Assembly: GCA_964610205.1 (NCBI GenBank)
Contig: CAZSVI010000168.1
Span: forward strand, 1 to 6,038
Length of the DNA: 6,038 nt
DNA from: CAZSVI01 sp964610205
Lineage (GTDB): Bacteria; Bacillota; Clostridia; DSM-8532
Direction: 5' to 3'
The notes under the pieces are model-generated. The model ran no database searches. It had not been told where the DNA came from and was given only the letters and a program-made list of their open reading frames with translations. A program made the translations under genes and the position numbers. How positions within the stretch are numbered: the stretch's first letter is position 1; each line of letters begins with the position of its first letter. This document shows, in pieces, positions 1 through 5,476 of this stretch.

Positions 1-1
1 G

Positions 2-1015
2 AAAACAATAAAGCACATTAATATTCTAATTGTTTTGGTTTTGCTGGTATTTATAGCAGGCGTTGTTCTTGTCTTAACAAACCAAGGTTCCGGAAACCCC
101 GTCCCGGACATGTCTGCTACAACTCCTGAAGGAACAAATATGGGGGAAACTCCGTCTGAAACAGAAGGAAACGAAGATACCGTTATTTTTCTGGCTGCTA
201 CCTTAACACCTGCCCCCACATCAACCCCAGCACCAACCCCTACGCCTGCTTTAACACCAACTCCCATACCAGACAACATTAATGAGTTGAAACAGGTACT
301 GGAAACATATATTTCGAAGCAGTCGGGCAGATATGGGTTATACTGTATCAATCTTGTAACGGGAGAGGAATTTGGAATAAAGGATAAGGACGAGTACATT
401 GCGGCAAGTACAACAAAACTTCCAATGAACCTTTATTTATATAAGAAGATAGCTTCCGGCGAGTTGGATTTTGACAGCTTACTTACCTATACCGAAGAAG
501 ACTATGAATTTGGATCGGGAACCATAAAGGATTCGGATTACGGAACACAGTATACCATCCGTGAAACCGCCAGGCTTTCGGTGGTTGATAGTGATAATTG
601 CGGAATAAATATGATAATCCGTTTGCTCGAAATAGAAAACATAAGGAAATATATGCAGGATATTGGAGGTACTGTCTATTATGGCAGGAGACACAGGTCG
701 TGTCCTTATGACTTGGCTGTTTATGCCCGGGAATTATACCGTTTTTATCTTGAAACACCCGAAATCGCGGGTATTTTAATTGATGATCTGCAGAACACAA
801 TGTGGAACGACAGGATTAACAAATATCTTCCCGGGGATGTGAAAGTTTCACATAAAATTGGAAATTTTGAAGGGGTATATAATGATGTGGGTATAGTATT
901 TGACTCAAAGCCCTATGTTCTAGCCGTTATGAGTGAAGATATCGAACAGCCTGTCGCGGGAGAAGTTATTGCGCGAATATCAAAAAAAATATATGATTAT
1001 ATGGAGTCGAAATAA
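2..1015 (+). CDS. Membrane-anchored serine hydrolase, class A beta-lactamase-like fold (5' partial)
   Basis: The reading frame is open to the left edge, so the true start lies outside the window. A TTG at 35 is only an internal codon of the membrane helix. Counting the codon at base 2 as residue 1, a lysine-containing N-terminus leads into one hydrophobic helix (about 7-27), an acidic Ser/Thr/Gly stretch, a Pro/Thr-rich spacer (about 68-90) and a C-terminal catalytic domain (about 91-337). That domain has the three marks of penicillin-recognising serine enzymes in order: S136-T-T-K139 (SxxK nucleophile), S197-D-N199, and H284-K-I-G287 at the KTG position. The class A Glu166 loop (ExxLN) is not visible; the segment between SDN and the next helix is short and Arg-rich (about 228-232). 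It is therefore more likely a cell-wall or other extracytoplasmic serine hydrolase of the Beta-lactamase2 type than a resistance enzyme. The substrate is unknown. It lies 26 nt before the beta-propeller gene and is probably co-transcribed with it. Confidence 0.85.
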   Translation, partial: KTIKHINILIVLVLLVFIAGVVLVLTNQGSGNPVPDMSATTPEGTNMGETPSETEGNEDTVIFLAATLTPAPTSTPAPTPTPALTPTPIPDNINELKQVLETYISKQSGRYGLYCINLVTGEEFGIKDKDEYIAASTTKLPMNLYLYKKIASGELDFDSLLTYTEEDYEFGSGTIKDSDYGTQYTIRETARLSVVDSDNCGINMIIRLLEIENIRKYMQDIGGTVYYGRRHRSCPYDLAVYARELYRFYLETPEIAGILIDDLQNTMWNDRINKYLPGDVKVSHKIGNFEGVYNDVGIVFDSKPYVLAVMSEDIEQPVAGEVIARISKKIYDYMESK

Positions 1016-1033
1016 AAAATACGTGTTATACCT

Positions 1034-1038
1034 GGAGG
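1034..1038 (+). promoter_or_regulatory. Ribosome binding site GGAGG with ambiguous start choice
   Basis: GGAGG lies only 3 nt before the ATG at 1042 and 12 nt before an in-frame ATG at 1051. Neither spacing is ideal (about 5-9 nt is usual), so the protein may begin at either codon. The choice changes only three residues (Met-Asp-Lys) before the membrane helix. Confidence 0.6.
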
Positions 1039-1041
1039 AAT

Positions 1042-2769
1042 ATGGATAAAATGCGAAGCGGCAAAGGGAAAGTCATAATGCTTATAATACCTGTTGTATT
1101 ATTGGTGGTTTTAATTTTTGTATATAAAAACTATGAAGGAAATTTAAAAGAGAATAGTGAAATAAATACAACAGCTTCACCTACGGCAATACCTACAGGG
1201 ATTTCCGCGCCGGAGCCAACTGTAACGCCCACGCCAATTCCCACTCCCACCCCTGCGCCAACACCTGTGGTTACTCCGGTACCAATAGCCGGAGATGCGG
1301 GGAACAACAGCGGCCAAAGTTTAAAATATCAGGTTTATTCAGGGACCACACCTGTAAACAGCTATAAGGGAAAAGATTTAATTATTTTTGGTCCCCCTGA
1401 AACATATAGCCAGATAGAAGGTATTATGACTTTTCGAGGGGATAATTATCGCAGCGGTGCGGCTTTCGGATCACGGAGCGTTGTGGAGAAAAAGCTTGAA
1501 GTTAAATGGAGTTATGATGAATTGCAGTTGATAGATCCGCAATGGCCGGGCGTTGGTTGGACAGGGCAGCCTCTTCTGGTACGCTGGCCTGAAAATGTAA
1601 GGAAGATTATGAACATTTTCCCGGAGTTTATTGAGAAGGATTTTGTTGAGGTTATTCAGGCTACCCTGGATGGTAATATATATTTTCTTGATCTTGAAAC
1701 CGGAAAGCCGACCAGGCCGCATATTACAATAGGGTTTCCGATAAAAGGGACTCCTGCGCTGGATCCGCGCGGATATCCCATGCTTTATTGCGGTATGGGT
1801 GTACAATCCCTTCAAAGCGGAAAATCGGGTCCGTTTAAATACCGTATATTCAGTCTGATTGACCAGAAAGAAATATATGCCATACCGGGTTCGGATTCCA
1901 ATGCGCTTAGATCCTGGGGCGCTTTTGATTCGTCCGGTTTGCTGCATGCCGAAACGGATACGTTTTTCCAGTGCGGTGAAAACGGACTGGTATATAAAAT
2001 TAAATTAAATACGCAATTTGACGTGGATAAAGGGGAGCTGTCTATAAATCCCCAGACCACAAAATACCAGTATAAAAATCCCTACACGGGAAGCGTGGGC
2101 ATTGAGAATTCTCCGGCTATATACAGAGATCTCATGTATTTCGCCGACAATGGGGGCATGCTGCAATGCGTTGATATCAACACATTTGAACCAAAGTGGA
2201 TTTTCAATGTAAAAGATGATACCGATAGTTCTCCTGTTATCGAGGAAACCCCGGAGGGCGTTTTTCTGTATACAGGGAATGAGGTGGACAAACAGGGAAG
2301 CTATGGTATATCTACAGTGCGAAAAATCAATGCCATAACCGGAAAGCAGATTTGGGAGCGATCCTATGAATGCTGGAGTGATCCCATCATTAATGGGGGT
2401 GTTCTCGGAACACCTGTCGTTGGAACCGGAGATATTGAAGATCTGGTTATTTTCAGTATCGTAAAAACAGGAACCGAATGGGGAGGAAGGCTGGCAGCTC
2501 TTGATAAAAAAACCGGGGATGAAGTATGGGCCAAGGTTTTAACATACTATGGCTGGGCTTCACCAACGGTATTCAAATCCGATGACGGAACAAGCTATAT
2601 GATCTTTCCCGATTCTCATGGAAACATGTTCCTGATTGATCCCAAAACAGGAGAAATACTGGATACAATATCCGTAGAAAGGAATGTTGAAGCCTCTCCG
2701 GCTATTTTTGACGATATGATTGTTATTGGTTCATATGCCCTGAAAATTTTCGGGGTTAAAATCAAATAG
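1042..2769 (+). CDS. Membrane-anchored PQQ-like beta-propeller repeat protein
   Basis: This is a 575-aa protein with a basic N-terminus, one membrane helix (about 11-28), a Pro/Thr-rich spacer (about 57-82) and a long C-terminal region made of beta-propeller blades of the PQQ/quinoprotein type. Blade signatures are pairs of 'SP-[AVT]-hydrophobic' strands and 'hydrophobic-D-x-x-TG-x-x-x-W' turns. They are visible near residues 204-226, 357-389, 397-440 (AITGKQIW), 483-497 (LDKKTGDEVW), 507-543 (IDPKTGEIL) and 551-573. A TFRGDNYR segment at 130-137 resembles the FRG-N-x-x-R motif that often opens such propellers. Topology predicts an external, tethered domain. The fold is usually a binding or scaffold platform; a bound PQQ cofactor is not shown by the sequence and is doubtful in an anaerobe. 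It follows the serine hydrolase by 26 nt and precedes the TIM-barrel gene by 32 nt, so it is probably the middle of an operon. Its partner and ligand are unknown. Confidence 0.85.
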   Translation: MDKMRSGKGKVIMLIIPVVLLVVLIFVYKNYEGNLKENSEINTTASPTAIPTGISAPEPTVTPTPIPTPTPAPTPVVTPVPIAGDAGNNSGQSLKYQVYSGTTPVNSYKGKDLIIFGPPETYSQIEGIMTFRGDNYRSGAAFGSRSVVEKKLEVKWSYDELQLIDPQWPGVGWTGQPLLVRWPENVRKIMNIFPEFIEKDFVEVIQATLDGNIYFLDLETGKPTRPHITIGFPIKGTPALDPRGYPMLYCGMGVQSLQSGKSGPFKYRIFSLIDQKEIYAIPGSDSNALRSWGAFDSSGLLHAETDTFFQCGENGLVYKIKLNTQFDVDKGELSINPQTTKYQYKNPYTGSVGIENSPAIYRDLMYFADNGGMLQCVDINTFEPKWIFNVKDDTDSSPVIEETPEGVFLYTGNEVDKQGSYGISTVRKINAITGKQIWERSYECWSDPIINGGVLGTPVVGTGDIEDLVIFSIVKTGTEWGGRLAALDKKTGDEVWAKVLTYYGWASPTVFKSDDGTSYMIFPDSHGNMFLIDPKTGEILDTISVERNVEASPAIFDDMIVIGSYALKIFGVKIK

Positions 2770-2787
2770 ATAAAAGTCTTTGTGTAT

Positions 2788-2793
2788 AAGGAG
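2788..2793 (+). promoter_or_regulatory. Ribosome binding site AAGGAG
   Basis: AAGGAG sits 8 nt before the ATG at 2802, an ideal spacing. It fixes the start of the TIM-barrel gene. No promoter or terminator is evident in the 32-nt gap, which supports read-through from the upstream gene. Confidence 0.8.
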
Positions 2794-2801
2794 CAAAGGA
2801 A

Positions 2802-3674
2802 ATGATTTGGTTCGGTCCTTCCGGAAATTCGGAAAGCTTTTACAGGGGTGGCTTAAAACATTCATGGCAGATGCCGGAATGGCTTTCCGGCATGGGTCTT
2901 AACGCGTATGAGTATCAATGCAACAAAGGAACCAACATAAAAGATGAAACTGCCGCGAAAATTGGGGAAGAAGCCAGGAAAGCCGGAATACGGATGAGCA
3001 TACATGCTCCTTATTATATCAATCTTTCCAGCGCCGACGAAAGGAAAAGGAATAATTCCATAAATTATATTTTGAAAACCCTGCAAATAGCCGACCGGAT
3101 GGGAGCGGACAGGATTGTTGTCCATCCTGGAACAGTAGGGAAAAGCACAAGGGAACAAGCCATGATGCTGGCACTTCCGGTTCTTGCAAAAGCCTTGCGG
3201 GAAGCCGGGAATTTGGGGCTGTCAGGTATTACTGTCTGTCCGGAGGTTTTAGGTAAAATCAGTAATCTTGGAAATCTGGAAGAGATACTAATGCTTTGCA
3301 GCCTTGATGAGCGTATGATTCCATGTGTCGACTTCGGTCATATACACGCAAGAAGCCTGGGAGGCCTGGTTTCTGTTCAGGATTTCCGCATGGTATTTGA
3401 TAAGCTGGAAAATACAATTGGCATGGAGAGAACCCGCAAGCTGCATATTCATTTCAGCCGTGTGGAGTTTACCTCAGCCGGCGAAAGAAAGCACCATACC
3501 CTTGCGGACACTGAGTATGGACCGGAGTTCGAATTATTAGCCCGTGTACTGTTTGAAAGAAACATAGAACCGGTTGTAATCTGCGAATCAAAAGACAGGA
3601 TGGCAGAGGATGCCTGCATTCTAAAAGAAATATACAGGAAGCAGGGGGACGGTTCGATTTCTGCTTCCTTATAA
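2802..3674 (+). CDS. TIM-barrel metal-dependent protein, endonuclease IV (AP endonuclease family 2) superfamily
   Basis: The protein has 290 residues, close to E. coli endonuclease IV (285). Counterparts of most of the Nfo metal ligands appear in order at the ends of barrel strands: H68 in IHAPYYINL (Nfo H69), H108 in VVHPGT (H109), E148 in CPEVLG (E145), D177 and H180 in CVDFGH (D179, H182), H215 or H217 in LHIHFS (H216), H231/H232 (H231) and E262 in ICES (E261). Y71 matches the DNA-contacting Tyr72 of Nfo. The aspartate equivalent to Nfo D229 is replaced by a basic residue (R229 or K230, depending on alignment), and Nfo Arg37 has no clear match. The N-terminus (MIWFGPSGN) differs from classical Nfo and looks like the clostridial/archaeal branch often annotated as 'xylose isomerase-like TIM barrel'. 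AP-site cleavage is possible but not assured; a sugar-related activity is the alternative. It has no signal peptide, so it is cytosolic. It is the last gene of its unit and ends just before a hairpin terminator. Confidence 0.85.
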   Translation: MIWFGPSGNSESFYRGGLKHSWQMPEWLSGMGLNAYEYQCNKGTNIKDETAAKIGEEARKAGIRMSIHAPYYINLSSADERKRNNSINYILKTLQIADRMGADRIVVHPGTVGKSTREQAMMLALPVLAKALREAGNLGLSGITVCPEVLGKISNLGNLEEILMLCSLDERMIPCVDFGHIHARSLGGLVSVQDFRMVFDKLENTIGMERTRKLHIHFSRVEFTSAGERKHHTLADTEYGPEFELLARVLFERNIEPVVICESKDRMAEDACILKEIYRKQGDGSISASL

Positions 3675-3680
3675 AGCAAG

Positions 3681-3709
3681 AAACCCTGTACCGGTTAGGT
3701 ACAGGGTTT
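3681..3709. terminator. Bidirectional intrinsic terminator between convergent genes
   Basis: This is a perfect 12-bp inverted repeat: AAACCCTGTACC at 3681-3692, a 5-nt loop (GGTTA), then its complement at 3698-3709. It fills most of the 43-nt gap between the stop of the TIM-barrel gene (3674) and the stop of gdhA (3718). On the + strand it ends in TTTT; on the - strand the stem is followed by TTTCTTGCTTT. Both T tracts are short, but the stem is strong and the placement between two converging stops is typical. It probably ends both transcripts. Confidence 0.85.
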
Positions 3710-3717
3710 TGATAAGA

Positions 3718-5058
3718 TTAATAGGTTATACCCTGAGCATACATTGCACTGGCAACCTTTACGAACCCGGCGATGTTTGCTCCTGCTGCAAGGTTGTTTT
3801 CCACACCGTATTCTTTTGCGGCGGCACTGGAGTTTTTATAAATATTTATCATTATATCCTTAAGCTTTTTATCGACTTTTTCAAAGGTCCAGGAATACCT
3901 CATGCTGTTCTGAATCATTTCCAGACCGGAAGTAGCAACTCCGCCGGCATTGGCAGCCTTTGCGGGACCAAACACGACGCCGTTTTTCAAAAATACTTCA
4001 ACAGCTTCGGGGGTTGAAGGCATATTTGCACCTTCCCCAACCGCAAAGCATCCGTTATTAACCAGCAATATGGCATCATCGCCGCTTAATTCATTCTGAG
4101 TGGCGCAAGGCAGAGCTATATCGCACTTGATAGACCATATTCCGGCGCATCCTTCAGTATAGTTGGCTGTCGGATGATATCTCACATATTCACTAATCCG
4201 TTTTCTTTCAACTTCCTTAATCTGTTTTATTGTATCCAGTTTGATACCGTCAGGATCGTATATATATCCGTTGGAATCACTTAATACGACTACCTTACCG
4301 CCCAGCTCAGCAACCTTTTCCGTTGCGTAAATGGCAACGTTTCCTGAACCTGAGATTGATACTGTGGTACCTTTGAAAGACTTTCCCTTAATGGATTTCA
4401 TGGCTTCGTCCATGAAATAGCAAAGTCCATAGCCCGTCGCTTCGGTTCTGACAAGGCTTCCGCCCCAGGTGAGGCCTTTTCCTGTCAGTACACCTGTAAA
4501 ATCATTTTTAATCTTTTTATACATTCCGTACATATAACCGATTTCACGGCCTCCAACACCAATATCTCCCGCAGGGACATCAGTATTTTCACCGATATGG
4601 CGGGACAGTTCAAACATAAAACTCTGGCAGAACCGCATAACTTCATTATCGGATTTTCCTTTTGGATCAAAATCACTTCCGCCTTTTCCGCCGCCCATTG
4701 GAAGTCCTGTAAGTGAGTTTTTCAAAATTTGTTCAAATCCCAGAAATTTTATTATTCCCAGATTAACTGAAGGATGTAACCGTAATCCGCCCTTATACGG
4801 ACCGATAGCACTGTTAAATTGTACTCTGAAGCCCCTGTTAACCTGAATTTTTCCATTGTCATCCACCCAGGGTACCCGGAAAATAATCTGTCGTTCTGGT
4901 TCAACAATTCTATCGAATATGCCTGCCTGAACCCAATGGGGGTTCCTTTCTGCTACAGGTTCCAACGACTCAAGTACTTCCTGAATGGCTTGATGAAATT
5001 CAGGTTCGCTTGGATTCCGTTTTACCACTTGCTCCATAACATTTGCTAAATAATTCAT
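3718..5058 (-). CDS. gdhA: Glutamate dehydrogenase, predicted NADP(H)-specific
   Basis: A complete 446-aa hexameric-type glutamate dehydrogenase, catalysing 2-oxoglutarate + NH4+ + NAD(P)H to glutamate in the cytosol. The N-terminal substrate domain carries GPYKGGLRLHP (K89), K113 and the catalytic lysine K125 in PMGGGKGG, plus D165 in PAGDIG. These are the same positions as the well-studied Clostridium symbiosum enzyme. The Rossmann domain has the dinucleotide turn G237-S-G-N-V-A242. The residues that separate cofactor types in this family are S238 (Phe in the NAD-type C. symbiosum enzyme) and S262 in SDSNG (Pro in that enzyme). Both match NADP-type enzymes such as E. coli GdhA (GSGNVA, SDSSG), hence the NADP prediction. 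The C-terminal GPAKAANAGGVATSG loop (364-378) closes the substrate site. The start is supported by GGAGG 7 nt upstream. The gene is monocistronic by appearance: its own promoter upstream, a hairpin terminator directly after the stop. It is divergent from an NADPH-producing enzyme gene. Confidence 0.97.
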   Translation of the reverse strand: MNYLANVMEQVVKRNPSEPEFHQAIQEVLESLEPVAERNPHWVQAGIFDRIVEPERQIIFRVPWVDDNGKIQVNRGFRVQFNSAIGPYKGGLRLHPSVNLGIIKFLGFEQILKNSLTGLPMGGGKGGSDFDPKGKSDNEVMRFCQSFMFELSRHIGENTDVPAGDIGVGGREIGYMYGMYKKIKNDFTGVLTGKGLTWGGSLVRTEATGYGLCYFMDEAMKSIKGKSFKGTTVSISGSGNVAIYATEKVAELGGKVVVLSDSNGYIYDPDGIKLDTIKQIKEVERKRISEYVRYHPTANYTEGCAGIWSIKCDIALPCATQNELSGDDAILLVNNGCFAVGEGANMPSTPEAVEVFLKNGVVFGPAKAANAGGVATSGLEMIQNSMRYSWTFEKVDKKLKDIMINIYKNSSAAAKEYGVENNLAAGANIAGFVKVASAMYAQGITY

Positions 5059-5065
5059 GGTTTTA

Positions 5066-5070
5066 CCTCC
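5066..5070 (-). promoter_or_regulatory. Ribosome binding site of gdhA (GGAGG)
   Basis: Read on the - strand, GGAGG lies 7 nt before the gdhA ATG (5058-5056). It is a strong site and fixes the start. Confidence 0.85.
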
Positions 5071-5177
5071 CGGTAGTATTGGGTTTTAGAATGAATACAA
5101 ATTGCCCGGGCAGAAACAGTTAATATACCGAACAACATTATCGAAAACTCAATCGCATAAACCCATTATTCATATGA

Positions 5178-5206
5178 ATTATAACAAAGAGAAGTATGTT
5201 ATGCAA
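5178..5206 (-). promoter_or_regulatory. Candidate sigma-A promoter of gdhA
   Basis: Read on the - strand: TTGCAT (5206-5201), a 17-nt spacer, then a perfect TATAAT (5183-5178) preceded by TG plus one base (5186-5184), which is an extended -10. Transcription would start near 5171 and give a leader of about 113 nt before the ATG. The -35 box matches only the TTG half of the consensus, so the extended -10 probably carries much of the strength. Confidence 0.75.
5181..5202. promoter_or_regulatory. Inverted repeat over the gdhA core promoter (possible operator)
   Basis: ATAACA (5181-5186), 10 nt, then TGTTAT (5197-5202) form a perfect 6-bp dyad. It spans precisely the spacer between the gdhA -35 and -10 boxes and overlaps both. 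A dimeric regulator bound there would block RNA polymerase. The half-site orientation (ACA...TGT) is the reverse of the GlnR/TnrA pattern (TGT...ACA), so the regulator is not identified. Arms of 6 bp can arise by chance in AT-rich DNA. Confidence 0.4.
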
Positions 5207-5240
5207 GTATATAAAATATAAATTTCATAGAGAGAACGAC

Positions 5241-5259
5241 AAGCTTTTATGAAAAGCTT
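5241..5259. repeat. Short perfect hairpin in the divergent intergenic region
   Basis: AAGCTTTT (5241-5248), a 3-nt loop (ATG), then AAAAGCTT (5252-5259). The 8-bp stem is not followed by a T tract on either strand, so it is not a standard terminator. It lies upstream of both promoters and outside both predicted transcripts. It could be a protein-binding dyad or a chance structure. Confidence 0.4.
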
Positions 5260-5279
5260 AATATAAGTGCATTACGCCC

Positions 5280-5290
5280 GGTTATTAATA
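5280..5290 (+). repeat. 11-bp direct repeat GGTTATTAATA, copy 1
   Basis: The same 11 bases recur at 5416-5426, 136 bp downstream on the same strand. The core TTATTAATA is nearly self-complementary, so each copy could bind a symmetric regulator. This copy lies between the two divergent promoters. Confidence 0.4.
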
Positions 5291-5377
5291 TTTCTTATAT
5301 GAGATATAATAATATATATGAAGGAATAGCTATGCATACTTTCATTTTAAACAAAGCGTAATAAAATGAGTATCCGG

Positions 5378-5407
5378 TTGCATTTATATATCATTTTGCA
5401 GTATAAT
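5378..5407 (+). promoter_or_regulatory. Candidate sigma-A promoter of nfnA
   Basis: TTGCAT (5378-5383), an 18-nt spacer and a perfect TATAAT (5402-5407). The start would be near 5414, giving a leader of about 63 nt before the ATG at 5477. The -35 hexamer and the bases after the -10 (TATAATTCA) are the same as in the divergent gdhA promoter, which suggests the two promoters are built alike. Confidence 0.7.
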
Positions 5408-5415
5408 TCAAATCA

Positions 5416-5426
5416 GGTTATTAATA
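5416..5426 (+). repeat. 11-bp direct repeat GGTTATTAATA, copy 2
   Basis: Second copy of the repeat at 5280-5290. Here it is extended into a perfect 10-bp palindrome, TTATTAATAA (5418-5427). It sits at the expected transcription start of nfnA, where a bound protein could repress initiation. Confidence 0.4.
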
Positions 5427-5458
5427 AGTTTGACGGGTTGCAATATTTAGAGTTGTGT

Positions 5459-5465
5459 GAGGGGG
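5459..5465 (+). promoter_or_regulatory. Ribosome binding site of nfnA (GAGGGGG)
   Basis: A G-rich purine run ends 11 nt before the ATG at 5477, somewhat farther than usual. The frame is open further upstream with TTG codons (5438, 5453), but both precede this site. The ATG also gives an N-terminus (MYKILKK) like that of other NfnA proteins, so the ATG is preferred. Confidence 0.6.
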
Positions 5466-5476
5466 CTGTTAAAAGT

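Larger units (their letters stand above)
5059..5476. other. Divergent gdhA / nfnA intergenic control region
   Basis: This 418-nt AT-rich stretch lies between the two divergent starts and has no convincing protein gene. From left to right it holds: the gdhA ribosome binding site; a leader of about 113 nt with the 10-bp palindrome TGCCCGGGCA at 5103-5112; the gdhA core promoter with an inverted repeat over it (5178-5206); a short hairpin (5241-5259); the first copy of an 11-bp direct repeat (5280-5290); a weak possible promoter with a 9-codon ORF (5282-5361); the nfnA core promoter (5378-5407); the second repeat copy (5416-5426); and a G-rich ribosome binding site (5459-5465). I recognised no known riboswitch or T-box in it. 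Confidence 0.8.

Noticed and set aside
35..37. TTG as the start codon of the serine hydrolase
   Set aside because: The frame is open upstream to base 2 and continues the same hydrophobic helix, and no ribosome binding site precedes the TTG. The true start is outside the window.
479..800. Antisense ORFs of 71 and 105 codons opposite the serine hydrolase
   Set aside because: They are mirror frames of a gene with clear catalytic motifs, have no domain or ribosome binding site, and show low-quality composition.
203..1287. Pro/Thr-coding segments as a CRISPR-like or tandem DNA repeat
   Set aside because: The similarity is at the level of Pro/Thr codon composition. There is no fixed repeat unit or spacer pattern, and both segments are in frame inside genes.
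1471..2291. Antisense ORFs of 158, 82 and 69 codons opposite the beta-propeller gene
   Set aside because: They overlap a well-supported repeat protein. Their sequences are rich in Arg/Ile/Tyr without recognisable motifs and have no plausible start signals.
2862..3679. ORFs of 98, 71 and 76 codons in other frames over the TIM-barrel gene
   Set aside because: The main frame carries the conserved metal ligands; these are chance open frames.
3709..5049. Plus-strand ORFs (102 and 76 codons) and an extra minus-strand frame (63 codons) over gdhA
   Set aside because: gdhA is unambiguous through its full length. The 102-codon ORF starts at the edge of the terminator hairpin and has no motif.
5282..5427. 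Rex-type redox operator near nfnA
   Set aside because: The repeat GGTTATTAATA does not fit TTGTTAA-N4-TTAACAA; only general AT-rich resemblance is seen.
5059..5476. T-box, glutamine or other known riboswitch in the divergent region
   Set aside because: No T-box sequence, no recognised aptamer core and no terminator hairpin with a T tract was found in either leader.
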